From Phycisphaera sp. (GTDB lineage Bacteria; Planctomycetota; Phycisphaerae; Phycisphaerales; UBA1924), in NCBI GenBank assembly GCA_020639255.1, contig JACKGZ010000003.1, positions 124,001 to 188,000 of the forward strand: a stretch of DNA of 64,000 bases. The letters run 5' to 3'. The position numbers and the translations under genes are program-made. The notes under the pieces were generated by a model, which had not been told where the DNA came from, did not search any database, and saw only the letters and a list, made by a program, of their open reading frames with translations. Below, in pieces: positions 36,895-46,224 of the stretch. Position 1 is the first letter of the stretch. Every line of letters starts with the position of its first letter.

Positions 36895-37965
36895 ATGTCC
36901 GAACCGGTACGGGTGCTCATCGTCGACGATTCGTCGGTCGTACGACAGGCGCTTAAGAATAACCTGAACACGATTCCAGGCATCGAAGTCGTCGGTGTCG
37001 CGCCGGATCCGTTTGTGGCGCGCGACATGATTATGGCCAAGAAGCCGGACGTCATCACGCTCGACATCGAAATGCCTCGCATGGACGGCATGACGTTCCT
37101 GCGCAAGCTGATGAAGTTCTACCCCGTCCGGACCATCATCGTCAGCTCGTTGACGCAGAAGGGTTGCGACACGGCATTGGCGTGTCTCGAAGCGGGTGCG
37201 ATGGGTGTCGTTGCTAAGCCGGCAGTGGCGTACTCGGTCGGTGATATGGCCGCCGAACTCGGCCGGATGATCAAAGACGCCGCCCATCATCCGGTGCCCG
37301 AGAAGCGACCGGACCTCGACGCCAGCAGCGGCAAAAGGCTCGTGGCCCCGCCGAGTCTCGCCTCCATCGAAACCACCCATAAGGTCATTGCCATTGGCAC
37401 GTCGACCGGTGGCACCGAGGCCCTTCGGACCGTGCTGAGCGTGCTGCCAAAGCAGACGCCCGGCATCATCATGACCCAGCACATGCCGGAAGGCTTTACG
37501 GCCTCATTCGCCGCGCGGCTGAACGAACTCTGCGAAATCGAGGTCCGGGAGGCCAAGGACGGAGATTCGGTCCTGACAGGTCTCGCGCTTCTTGCGCCAG
37601 GCAACAAGCACCTGCACCTGGCCCGCGACGGCGCCCGCTACATTGTCCGCGTCACCGATGGTCCCCGCGTCTGCCGTCACAAGCCCTCGGTCGAGGTGCT
37701 CTTTGAGTCTACGGCCGAGCATGCGGGTCGCAACGCGATGGGCATCATCATGACGGGCATGGGCAACGACGGGGCACAGGGTCTGCGGACCATGCGCGAT
37801 GCCGGAGCCTATACGGTGGCACAGGATAAGGACTCGTGCGTCGTGTTCGGAATGCCTCGCGAGGCTATCGAGAAAGGCGGTGCGATAACCGTCTGCCCGC
37901 TGACCGAGATCCCGAATCAGATCATGAACTTCGCAGCCGGCAAGCTGACCGCGAAGGCCGCCTGA
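36895..37965 (+). CDS. cheB: chemotaxis methylesterase/glutamine amidase CheB
   Basis: 356 residues; AAGGA lies 10 bases upstream. The receiver domain has Asp57 (ITLDIEMPRMDG) and Lys109 (VVAKPA). The linker (~115-160) leads to the methylesterase domain with the triad Ser170 (GTSTGG), His196 (TQHMPEGF) and Asp292 (GMGNDGAQG). It removes receptor methyl groups when phosphorylated by CheA. It is last in the operon. Confidence 0.96.
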   Translation: MSEPVRVLIVDDSSVVRQALKNNLNTIPGIEVVGVAPDPFVARDMIMAKKPDVITLDIEMPRMDGMTFLRKLMKFYPVRTIIVSSLTQKGCDTALACLEAGAMGVVAKPAVAYSVGDMAAELGRMIKDAAHHPVPEKRPDLDASSGKRLVAPPSLASIETTHKVIAIGTSTGGTEALRTVLSVLPKQTPGIIMTQHMPEGFTASFAARLNELCEIEVREAKDGDSVLTGLALLAPGNKHLHLARDGARYIVRVTDGPRVCRHKPSVEVLFESTAEHAGRNAMGIIMTGMGNDGAQGLRTMRDAGAYTVAQDKDSCVVFGMPREAIEKGGAITVCPLTEIPNQIMNFAAGKLTAKAA

Positions 37966-38012
37966 AGCTGCACTACCATCGGGTCGGCGATGATGCCGGG
38001 CGAGACGGATCG

Positions 38013-39845
38013 GTGCTGCTCAACGCGACGAATATCTCAAAGACTCTCGGGCTGAAACAGCTCTTTATCGATGTCACAGTCTCGATAGAGCCTGGTGATC
38101 GCATCGGCGTCATCGGACCGAACGGCGCGGGCAAGAGCACGCTGCTCAAGGTGCTCGCGGGTCTCATGCCTCCCGACAGCGGCCAGATCAACATGCCTCC
38201 TGGCTTACGCGCTGTGTACGTACCCCAGGACGACACCTTCGATCCCGGGAAATCACCACGCGAGATCGTCACGGCCTCGGCGATGGAAGCTGCGGGTATC
38301 CACGATGTGTACGAGGCCGAGATACTGGCCGATGTCCTGCTCGGGCGTGCGGGGTTCGATCAGGTTCATCTTGATATTGAGGCCGCGAGACTTTCTGGTG
38401 GATGGCGCAAGCGGCTGGCGGTGGCCCGGGCGTTGGGATTCGCCGGCGGTCAGCCGGATCTGATCATGCTCGACGAGCCGACGAATCACCTTGACCTCGT
38501 CGGAATCCGGTGGCTCGAAGAGCTGGTGAACAAATCCGCAGGCGACGCCTCTGCGAGCGCCGCGATCTTTGTCACCCACGATCGCGCGTTTCTCGAGAGC
38601 ATCGCGACACGGATCATCGAGATTAGCCCGGCATACCCAGGGCACATGCTCTCGGTGTATGGGAATTACACCGAGTTTTTGCGTCGGAAGCAGGAACACC
38701 TCGATTCGCAGGCCAAAATCGAGCAAGCCCTTGCCGGCCAGGTTCGCAAAGATCTTGACTGGCTCTCTCGCGGCCCGCAAGGGCGTCAGACCAAGGCCAA
38801 GGGACGCATCGATGCCAGCTACGACCGCATGGCCGAGCTCGAGCAGATCCGTGCGAGGAACCAGGCCGCGGGCCGCAAGGGTGCGAACCTCGACTTCAAC
38901 GCCTCCGGCCGCCGTACTCGCAAACTGCTCGACGCCCAGGGTCTCAGCAAGTCGCTCGGTGGGAAGCGTCTCTTCGCAAAACTCGATGTGCTGCTGACAC
39001 CCGGCGAGTGTGTCGGCCTGCTCGGTCCCAATGGCAGCGGGAAAACAACGCTGATCCGTGTGCTAACGGGCGAACTTGAGCCCGACGAGGGGGCAATTAA
39101 ACTCGCGGATCCCAAGCCACAGGTGGTGCTGTTCAGCCAATACCGTGAGTCGTTCGACCCGGAGACGCCATTGCGTACAGCGCTCTCACCCGGGGCCGAG
39201 CAGGTCAGCTTCCGGGGCAAGTCCATTCACGTAGCCGGTTGGGCGAAACGGTTCCTCTTTCAGGAGTACCAGCTCGATCAGCCTGTCAAATCGCTGAGCG
39301 GCGGCGAACTCGCCCGCATCCATATCGCGCGAATCATGCTCCAACCCGCTGATGTGCTTGTACTCGACGAGCCAACCAACGATTTGGACATCCCCACCCT
39401 CGAAGTCCTCGAAGAGGCGCTGGAGGAGTTCCCGGGCGCATTGGTGCTCGTCACCCACGACCGCGCGATGCTCGACCGTTTGGCCACCAGCTACGTCGCC
39501 CTCGACGGCAAGGGTGGCTCGGGTGTCTACGCGAGCCTTGACCAGGCACTAAACGCGACCGTTCGCAAGCCCGAGCCGATTGAGAAGAAGCAGAACATGG
39601 GCGGTATCAAGCCTAAGACCGCCAAGAAGGGTCTGAGCTACAACGAGAAACGCGAGTACGAGCAGATCGAGGACCGCATCGCCGAGGCCGAAGATCGCGT
39701 CGCCGAGGCGCAACGCCAGCTCGGTTTACCCGAGGTGATCGCCGACCACACGCGAATGGCCAAGGCGTGCCACGAACTGAGCGAGGCGCAGGAGGTGGTC
39801 ACTACGCTCTATGCACGGTGGGAAGAACTCGAAGCCAAGGTCTGA
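38013..39845 (+). CDS. ABC-F family ATPase (Uup-like)
   Basis: 610 residues from a GTG at 38013; the frame is open upstream into cheB but no other start is better placed, so the N-terminus is uncertain by a few residues. It has two soluble ATPase domains: Walker A GPNGAGKST and GPNGSGKTT, signatures LSGGWRKRLAVARAL and LSGGELARIHIARI, and Walker B MLDEPTNHLD and VLDEPTNDLD. They are joined by a linker with GRQTKAKGRID. The C-terminus (from ~540) is a coiled coil of the Uup type (REYEQIEDRIAEAEDRVAEA). ABC-F proteins act on ribosomes; Uup also affects branched DNA. No membrane segments are present. Confidence 0.9.
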   Translation: MLLNATNISKTLGLKQLFIDVTVSIEPGDRIGVIGPNGAGKSTLLKVLAGLMPPDSGQINMPPGLRAVYVPQDDTFDPGKSPREIVTASAMEAAGIHDVYEAEILADVLLGRAGFDQVHLDIEAARLSGGWRKRLAVARALGFAGGQPDLIMLDEPTNHLDLVGIRWLEELVNKSAGDASASAAIFVTHDRAFLESIATRIIEISPAYPGHMLSVYGNYTEFLRRKQEHLDSQAKIEQALAGQVRKDLDWLSRGPQGRQTKAKGRIDASYDRMAELEQIRARNQAAGRKGANLDFNASGRRTRKLLDAQGLSKSLGGKRLFAKLDVLLTPGECVGLLGPNGSGKTTLIRVLTGELEPDEGAIKLADPKPQVVLFSQYRESFDPETPLRTALSPGAEQVSFRGKSIHVAGWAKRFLFQEYQLDQPVKSLSGGELARIHIARIMLQPADVLVLDEPTNDLDIPTLEVLEEALEEFPGALVLVTHDRAMLDRLATSYVALDGKGGSGVYASLDQALNATVRKPEPIEKKQNMGGIKPKTAKKGLSYNEKREYEQIEDRIAEAEDRVAEAQRQLGLPEVIADHTRMAKACHELSEAQEVVTTLYARWEELEAKV

Positions 39846-39923
39846 GAACAAGCCGGGAATCGCCCAAATCGCCGATGATGCTCCCGTCCCGTGTACCATT
39901 GCCCGGGCACCGAGCACCAGACG

Positions 39924-42341
39924 ATGAGTGAGCACACGACATCACAGAGCTGCACCCCTGCGGGGCGGAAGGTCTCGCTCACGGTTCTCGGCGATGGGGC
40001 TGCCAAGGCCAGGCCGCACTCGCGTATGGGGCACTGGCGAGCGGCTGTGCTGATCGGCATCCACCTACTCATACTGGCCCACATCGTTCAGTGGCTGGTC
40101 GCCGGCTCGACTGTCTCTCCGGTCGAACCCAGCGAATCGATGCAGACACTCGAGCTCGGCAAGGTCAACGCGGGCTTTATCTTCTTTGTCGTCGCGATTC
40201 TCGCGACGCTCATCTTCGGCCGGTACTTCTGCGGCTGGGGCTGCCACATTGTCGCTCTCCAGGATCTCTGCACCTGGATGATGAACAAGATCGGCGTCCG
40301 CCCGAAGCCGTTCCGAGCGCGATTGCTCGCTTGGGCGCCGCTCGGGTTCGGGCTCTACATGTTCGTCTGGCCCACCTTCAAACGCGTCGCTCTCCTTCCG
40401 CTTCTCGAGGTGTTTGGCGTTGAGAGACCGGTATGGCTCCGCGACGTCGCCGAGTTTCACGGCTTCGCATCGGAGCTCATTGTCGACGACTTCTGGGCCA
40501 CGTTCCCTCAGCAGTGGTATGTCATCATCCCGTTCTTCCTGGTTGTCGGCTTCGGGGCCGTTTATTTCCTCGGGAGCAAGGGCTTCTGCACCTACGGCTG
40601 CCCATACGGAGGCATCTTCGGAGTCGTCGACAAGATCAGTCCGGGACGCATCGTCGTCAACAACAACTGTCACAGTTGCGGCCACTGCACCGCGGTCTGC
40701 ACGTCGAATGTGCGCGTGCATGAGGAGATCCGCGATTTCGGCATGGTTATGGACCCAGGCTGTATGAAGTGCATGGACTGCATCAGCGCCTGCCCGAATG
40801 ATGCCCTCAGTTTCGCATTCACATCGCCGTCAGTGATGCGTAAGCCAGTGAACGACGAAGCAAAGTCTCGGCAGGCCAAGGTCAGACACAACCCGAAGCG
40901 TTTCGATCTTTCATGGCCAGAAGAGATCGTTGGAGCTGTCGTTTTTGTCGCGATGTTCCTTGCGTATCGAGGCATGTTCAACCTTGTTCCCATGCTGATG
41001 GCTGCGGGTATGGCAGGGATAGGGACATTTGTAGTGTGGAAGGGTTGGTCGCTTCTCAGCAAGCCGAACGTACGAATCCAATCGATCGTTCTGAAAGCCA
41101 AGGGACGCTATAAGGTTGTCGGCGTCGTTTCGCTGCTCCTCGCCCTTCTTGTGGCATGCTCTGCTGTCTGGAGCGGTGGGGTGATCTCGCTTCGTGCTGC
41201 TGCAAGATTGACGCATGAGCGATTGGACGTGCCGATTGACATTGTGCTCAGACCTGAATACGCACCGACGCAGAAGAATGCACAGCTTGCGCAGAGTGGA
41301 ATACGTCGATTCATGTATTCGGAGCGATACGGCTGGACCCTGAATCCTGAGCAGCGCCGTGAGCTCGCGTATATGTCGCTTATCGCGGGTGAACGCGAAC
41401 ACGCAAAGAAGTTGCTTCGGCAAATTGTTGAAAGCGGAGAACCGAGCGAGGAGCTCGTCCGACAATACTTGGCACTCATGACCGCGCTAGGTGCCGATCA
41501 ATCCGAGCAGTATGAGGCGATATCATCGGCTTTCGAAAGGCATCCGCGGCTGGTGGGTCTGCTGCCAGACATCGCGCTAAAAGCGGTTCAGTTGGCCGAA
41601 GGATCCACTCAGAATGCCGAAGAGCTTTGGACTCGTGTCATAGAGGCGCAGCCCGAAAGCCAAAGAGTCAGGCTTCAGGCGGCTGAATTCGATATTGCAA
41701 TCGGTCAACCGTCACGCGCGATCGAACGGCTGCCCTACTTCGAATCCATGACCGATCTTGAGGCCGGTGTTGTCGGGGTGCGAGTGTTGTTGAAACTCGG
41801 GCGCCGTGATGAAGCGGCCGCACTCCTTGACCGGCTCACGAGCGAATCTGCCGACGCAGGCAACGCGACCTCGCGAATCCTCTCATCGCTCTGGGGTGTA
41901 TTGGGACAGCCGGATCGGGCACGGGAGGTGCTCGAAGAATTCCGAGAGCGGTCGCCTGATTCACCCGGAGCGTACGAAGCGTTGGGACAATTGGCATTGG
42001 CCGAGGGCGACTCAGCTCGCGCTGCGGATGACTTCAAAGATGCGATCAGGCTCGCTGATGGAGACGCCTGGGTGTTGCTCTCACTTGGGGAGTCGATCAC
42101 AATCTCCGGAATACAGACAAACAGCAACATCATTCGAGATATCGGTCTCGAAGCACTCGAACGAGCGGCCTCACTGAAGCCTGATTCGCCTCTGATACTT
42201 CGAGACCTTGGAATGGCGTATGCATCGTGTGGTCAATTGGAGCAGGGGCTTCAAAAACTCGAAATTGCGTCGGCTCTCGCGCCCACGAATTCGGCCATCC
42301 AGCGAGATCTTGCCATTCTGCATCAGCGTCATCGCGACTGA
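39924..42341 (+). CDS. CcoG/NapH-like membrane ferredoxin fused to C-terminal TPR repeats
   Basis: 805 residues from the ATG at 39924 (a GTG at 39891 is possible). The first half has five or six membrane helices and the redox motifs FCGWGC and CTYGCPYGG, found in NapH, NosR and CcoG proteins. Two 4Fe-4S clusters follow (CHSCGHCTAVC and CMKCMDCISAC). One more helix (about residue 420) leads to a soluble domain of ~380 residues made of TPR-like units (AYEALGQLALAEGDSARAADDF; LERAASLKPDSPLILRDLG). Electron transfer at the membrane is likely. The TPR half is visibly less GC-rich than the first half, as if joined later. A fusion of this kind is not part of the usual CcoG. Confidence 0.8.
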   Translation: MSEHTTSQSCTPAGRKVSLTVLGDGAAKARPHSRMGHWRAAVLIGIHLLILAHIVQWLVAGSTVSPVEPSESMQTLELGKVNAGFIFFVVAILATLIFGRYFCGWGCHIVALQDLCTWMMNKIGVRPKPFRARLLAWAPLGFGLYMFVWPTFKRVALLPLLEVFGVERPVWLRDVAEFHGFASELIVDDFWATFPQQWYVIIPFFLVVGFGAVYFLGSKGFCTYGCPYGGIFGVVDKISPGRIVVNNNCHSCGHCTAVCTSNVRVHEEIRDFGMVMDPGCMKCMDCISACPNDALSFAFTSPSVMRKPVNDEAKSRQAKVRHNPKRFDLSWPEEIVGAVVFVAMFLAYRGMFNLVPMLMAAGMAGIGTFVVWKGWSLLSKPNVRIQSIVLKAKGRYKVVGVVSLLLALLVACSAVWSGGVISLRAAARLTHERLDVPIDIVLRPEYAPTQKNAQLAQSGIRRFMYSERYGWTLNPEQRRELAYMSLIAGEREHAKKLLRQIVESGEPSEELVRQYLALMTALGADQSEQYEAISSAFERHPRLVGLLPDIALKAVQLAEGSTQNAEELWTRVIEAQPESQRVRLQAAEFDIAIGQPSRAIERLPYFESMTDLEAGVVGVRVLLKLGRRDEAAALLDRLTSESADAGNATSRILSSLWGVLGQPDRAREVLEEFRERSPDSPGAYEALGQLALAEGDSARAADDFKDAIRLADGDAWVLLSLGESITISGIQTNSNIIRDIGLEALERAASLKPDSPLILRDLGMAYASCGQLEQGLQKLEIASALAPTNSAIQRDLAILHQRHRD

Positions 42342-42541
42342 TGCCAAACACAATGCGATCGCTATTTACGGACCTGTCTTTCCCATATTGACATGTCATG
42401 AAAGTTGATATCGGCAGGCCATCGGGCAGTGAAAAACGCTACACTCGGGGGGGAATTCGTGTACACAGGAGTGCACCCGCGGGCCCGTGGTCTCGGGTCG
42501 GGGGCCGTGGGTGACCCATTGAAGAATGAGGGATGAGCGTT

Positions 42542-43924
42542 ATGACTGGAAATCGTATTTCTATCTTCGGTGTGGCCGCTCTCGCGATGATTGCGGGCTC
42601 GGCTTGTGGTCAGGGAAGTGTTGGCCCGGACGTGATTGCTGGTGACATCACCGGTCCGCAGCGATGGGGTACTGTCGGGGGTATCACCGGATACTCAATC
42701 GGTACCGAGTCGTGCAACATCGGCGATGAGGATCTGCTCTGGGACGACGAACTCGGTGACGGCACGCCCGCGAACCTCCACCCGCTGATGGGTCAGAACA
42801 TCTTCCGCCTGAAGGACGGCCGCTTCGAGCAGCTCGGTCAGAGCTGGCTCAAGCACGCCTTCCTGGCTTTGAATCTCGGCGGGCTGTGCAGCAACAACTG
42901 CATGCCCTCGTCGCTCGGCGGCAGCGGCCTCGGCCCGGGTTGCAACGACCCGTACAGCGCCGGCCTGAACGGCAGCCAGTCTGGTCTTGGCCCGAAGTTC
43001 GAGGTGAATCCCACGAAGGGCGAGTACCCGTGGCCGTTCACCGGCGACGGCCAGTCAGGCAACAGCATCTACAAGCGCATCCAGGTCAACAACAATGACG
43101 TCAACCCCTCGCTGAACTCCGGCGCTCTGTACTTCGGCGAAGGCCAGTACATCTCGCCCGATGACGCAGCCGCAGGCAACGACGATAACAACGCTTCGTA
43201 CCGTCGGATCACCGTTGGCAGCCTCCAGAGCGGCGGCTACAACCTCTCCTTCACCGGCGCGACTCAACGCGGCAAGCCGGCCCTCCAGGCTTGGCAGGAC
43301 TTCGATCCCGCAGTCACGCTCGTCTTCTACGACGTGCCATTCGACGGTCGCTACATCGTCGGCTACAAGGTGACCGACAACGGCGACGGCACCTGGCACT
43401 ACGAGTACGCCATCCAGAACCTCAACAGCAACCGCGCCGCCGGCAGCTTCAGCATCCCGGTTGGTGACGGCGTCACTGTCAGCAATGTCGGTTTCCACGA
43501 CGTGGACTACCACTCTGGTGAGCCGTTCGACAACACCGACTGGTCCGCCACGGTGGCATCCAACAGCGTGACGTGGAATTCGCCCACGACGCATGCCGTT
43601 GACCCGAACACCAATGCACTCCGCTGGGGTACGGTGTACAACTTCCGTTTCGATGCCGACTCCGCTCCCGAGAACGTGGACACCACGCTCGGAATGTTCA
43701 AGACCTCGGCAACGAATTCGTTCGCCATTCCGGGTGTTGGACCGGCTGCGATCGCAAACTGCATCGCCGACACCAACGGTGACGGCATCCTCAGCCCGGC
43801 CGACTTCTCGGCTTGGGTCGCTGCGTTCAACGCAATGGCGCCCGAGTGCGATCAGAACGCCGATGGATCGTGCACCCCGGCCGACTTCTCGGCTTGGGTC
43901 TCGAACTACAACGCAGGCTGCTAA
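42542..43924 (+). CDS. exported protein of unknown function with GC-type dockerin
   Basis: 460 residues from the second ATG (42542), which has GAGGGA at proper spacing; the ATG at 42533 lies on that site. The signal peptide ends near SACGQG. Residues ~25-400 are Gly/Asn/Asp-rich beta structure without a motif I recognise. It resembles secreted planctomycete proteins that start with GPDVIAGDITGPQRWG. The C-terminus is the GC-type dockerin (DTNGDG..PADFSAWVAAFN; DQNADG..PADFSAWV..NAGC, about 43760-43921). It has a strong terminator and a 200-base upstream region, so it is monocistronic. Confidence 0.8.
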   Translation: MTGNRISIFGVAALAMIAGSACGQGSVGPDVIAGDITGPQRWGTVGGITGYSIGTESCNIGDEDLLWDDELGDGTPANLHPLMGQNIFRLKDGRFEQLGQSWLKHAFLALNLGGLCSNNCMPSSLGGSGLGPGCNDPYSAGLNGSQSGLGPKFEVNPTKGEYPWPFTGDGQSGNSIYKRIQVNNNDVNPSLNSGALYFGEGQYISPDDAAAGNDDNNASYRRITVGSLQSGGYNLSFTGATQRGKPALQAWQDFDPAVTLVFYDVPFDGRYIVGYKVTDNGDGTWHYEYAIQNLNSNRAAGSFSIPVGDGVTVSNVGFHDVDYHSGEPFDNTDWSATVASNSVTWNSPTTHAVDPNTNALRWGTVYNFRFDADSAPENVDTTLGMFKTSATNSFAIPGVGPAAIANCIADTNGDGILSPADFSAWVAAFNAMAPECDQNADGSCTPADFSAWVSNYNAGC

Positions 43925-43949
43925 GGCCTGCTTCGTTTCATCATCCCTG

Positions 43950-43985
43950 CCGGCCCGTGGTTCACGCCACGGGCCGGTTTCCTTT
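43950..43985 (+). terminator. rho-independent terminator after the dockerin protein gene
   Basis: An 11-base perfect stem CCGGCCCGTGG/CCACGGGCCGG with a 6-base loop is followed by TTTCCTTTT, 26 bases after the stop codon. On the other strand there is no T run. Confidence 0.88.
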
Positions 43986-44014
43986 TGGCTTCACTGACAA
44001 CCTATTCGGTCTAT

Positions 44015-45829
44015 TTAGGGAGAAACCGTAGAGGCGGTGGGGACGGTGTACTCCAGAGGCCCAGTCCCACTCGGGCCGAGCTGCCAGCCGAGGCTGATCC
44101 AGAGCAGCAGCAGGATCGTCCACCCGATCGTGAACACGACCGTGTACGGCATCATCATCGCCACCAGAGTGCCCATGCCGCCCTTGGGTGCATACTCACG
44201 CATGAACACGAGAATGATCACGAGGTATGCGTTCAATGGCGTGATGATGTTCGTGGTGGAGTCACCGATCCGGTACGCGGCCTGAGTCAGTTCAGGGCTG
44301 ATCCCGACGAACATGAGCATCGGTATGAAGATCGGGGCGAACATTGTGTACTTCGCAGACATCGACCCGACAAACAGATTAAAGATCATCGTCACCAGAA
44401 TGAACGCGACGATGAGACTGCCCTTGCTCATCTCGTTGTCCGCGAGAATCATCCCGCCCTCGAACGCGATCATGCGATCGAGCTGGCTGTACTTCAGGTA
44501 CTCGATGAATTGAGCAGCGAAGAACGCGAGCACGATGATCGGCGCCATGGCCGCGATCGACTCGATCATCACCTTCGCCGCGTCCTTGCTGGACGACACG
44601 CTTTTCATCACGATGCCATACACAAGGCCCGGGATGATGAAGCCAAGGAAAATGAGCGGCGTCACCACGTGAACCCACCGCTGGAACTGCGGGTTCCGCT
44701 TGACGAGCACCTCGCCGTCGGTGGTGACGAATGTGGTCAAGGTATCGTCGGTGTACGCGCCCTTGCCTTCAACAACGAGTGCCTTGGGATGGTCGTCCGG
44801 CAGATCGATCTGGACGTGAGAGACATCGGCCAGGAACGTAGCGGCCGGTTCCCCGGGGATCGGGATCGACGGGATCTTGCGGTCGTGCATCGGCATGCCC
44901 GGGATGAAGACCGTGGCCGCGAAAGCGAGCAGCAAAAGCCCCATGGTGGCCGCGGCCCAGGTCAGGGCCTTCGATTCCTGTGCGGTCAGTTTCTGCGACT
45001 CCAGATCGCTCTCATCGATGGGCGTTGGACCTCCGTCTTCCGCCGATTTCCTGCTCAGCCGGCGTTCGACGAACCAGGCGGAAACGCCCCAGCCCATGAG
45101 TGTCACCACGAAAGTTGAAGCGACCATGAAGTACCAGTTGCAAGTCGCTGCGACTGAGTAGGTCGGATCGAGTACGTTCGCGCCGATCTGCGAAAGGTTC
45201 GCCAGCATCGGGTCGAGCCCGGTCACGAATAGGTTGGCGTTAAAGCCGGCCGAGACGCCAGCAAAGACCGCAGCAATACCAGCCAGCGGCGATCGGCCGA
45301 CCGATTTATACAAAGCCGCGGCCAGCGGCGGGAGCACCACATACCCCGCGTCCAGCCCCATAGAGCTCATGATGCCGAGGAAGACCATCGTCGGCGTGAG
45401 GAGCGATTTGGGGACGACCTTCATAAAGGCCTTGAGCATCGCGCCGATCATGCCGGTTCTTTCGGCGACTCCAATACCCAACATACCCGTCAGGACCACT
45501 CCAAGCGGCGCGAAGCCCATGAAGTTGTCGACCATGCTGGTCAGACACCAGTAAAGGCCGTCAGAAGTCAGAAGGCTGACCGGCTGGATTGGGGCGCCTT
45601 TGTCTAGAAACTGGATGACAGCCTCACCAGTCGCAGGATCGATTGCACTCACGGCCTGCTTCGGCTGAACCTCCCACCCTGTCGAGACGGCAATCTGGCT
45701 GGCCAGCATGACGACGGCCGCACCGATCAGAAACAGCACAGCCGGATCCGGCAGCTTATTGCCGATCCACTCGATCAGATCCAGGATGCCCTTCCGGTTG
45801 CCCCCGCCGACAGTTGCAGAATCACTCAT
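44015..45829 (-). CDS. AbgT-family transporter (p-aminobenzoyl-glutamate type)
   Basis: 604 residues with about 11-13 membrane helices. Family features are LIEWIGNKLPDPAVLFLIGA near the start, GIGVAERTGMIGAMLKAF, AGVSAGFNANLFVTGLDPMLA, a QFIEYLKYSQLD segment, and GDSTTNIITPLNAYLVIIL near the C-terminus. AbgT proteins import p-aminobenzoyl-glutamate or export sulfonamide-like antimetabolites. A hydrophilic segment between helices (~residues 255-385) is longer than I would expect. It stands alone and converges on the dockerin gene. Confidence 0.92.
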   Translation of the reverse strand: MSDSATVGGGNRKGILDLIEWIGNKLPDPAVLFLIGAAVVMLASQIAVSTGWEVQPKQAVSAIDPATGEAVIQFLDKGAPIQPVSLLTSDGLYWCLTSMVDNFMGFAPLGVVLTGMLGIGVAERTGMIGAMLKAFMKVVPKSLLTPTMVFLGIMSSMGLDAGYVVLPPLAAALYKSVGRSPLAGIAAVFAGVSAGFNANLFVTGLDPMLANLSQIGANVLDPTYSVAATCNWYFMVASTFVVTLMGWGVSAWFVERRLSRKSAEDGGPTPIDESDLESQKLTAQESKALTWAAATMGLLLLAFAATVFIPGMPMHDRKIPSIPIPGEPAATFLADVSHVQIDLPDDHPKALVVEGKGAYTDDTLTTFVTTDGEVLVKRNPQFQRWVHVVTPLIFLGFIIPGLVYGIVMKSVSSSKDAAKVMIESIAAMAPIIVLAFFAAQFIEYLKYSQLDRMIAFEGGMILADNEMSKGSLIVAFILVTMIFNLFVGSMSAKYTMFAPIFIPMLMFVGISPELTQAAYRIGDSTTNIITPLNAYLVIILVFMREYAPKGGMGTLVAMMMPYTVVFTIGWTILLLLWISLGWQLGPSGTGPLEYTVPTASTVSP

Positions 45830-45929
45830 GGCGTGATTCTCGCTGATGACGAGCGGATATGCAAATGCGGACCACTCTCGATTTCAAGTGGCCGTTCAAT
45901 CCCGCTGGCAAGATTTCAGGTCGACCGGA

Positions 45930-46166
45930 TCAGGCTTTGGCTTCTGTCGATTGTGCCTGTGGGACCGTACCCCCTGCAATCAGTTCATCGCAAAGGTGCT
46001 GCGCCTCAGCCTCGGAGTCGCATCGCTGATAAGTCGTCCAAGTGTTCCCGTGGGACCGGCGCCAGATCCACCAGTCACCGTGCAAATCATGAGCGACGCG
46101 GTATGGCGCGTTCGCAACGTATCGTCTGGCGACCGGATGATTCACGCTATCTTTGGGTTCGAGCAT
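45930..46166 (-). CDS. small hypothetical protein at the 3' end of the SecA-like/HlyD cluster
   Basis: 78 residues. AAGGTGG at 7 bases before the ATG and an ordinary amino-acid composition support a real gene. The middle part is rich in Trp, Tyr and Arg (YRVAHDLHGDWWIWRRSHG) and reads like a small single-domain protein; no family is recognised. It starts 58 bases after the SecA-like stop on the same strand and could be the last gene of that operon. There is no signal peptide or membrane helix. Confidence 0.6.
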   Translation of the reverse strand: MLEPKDSVNHPVARRYVANAPYRVAHDLHGDWWIWRRSHGNTWTTYQRCDSEAEAQHLCDELIAGGTVPQAQSTEAKA

Positions 46167-46224
46167 GACTTGCCACCTTTCCGACCAATACGCGAGTATA
46201 TCAGAAAGATTGTGAGAGCGGCTA

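Noticed and set aside
43985..45118. 377-residue plus-strand frame rich in His, Asp and Arg
   Set aside because: It is the antisense of the AbgT transporter, which has clear membrane helices and family motifs.
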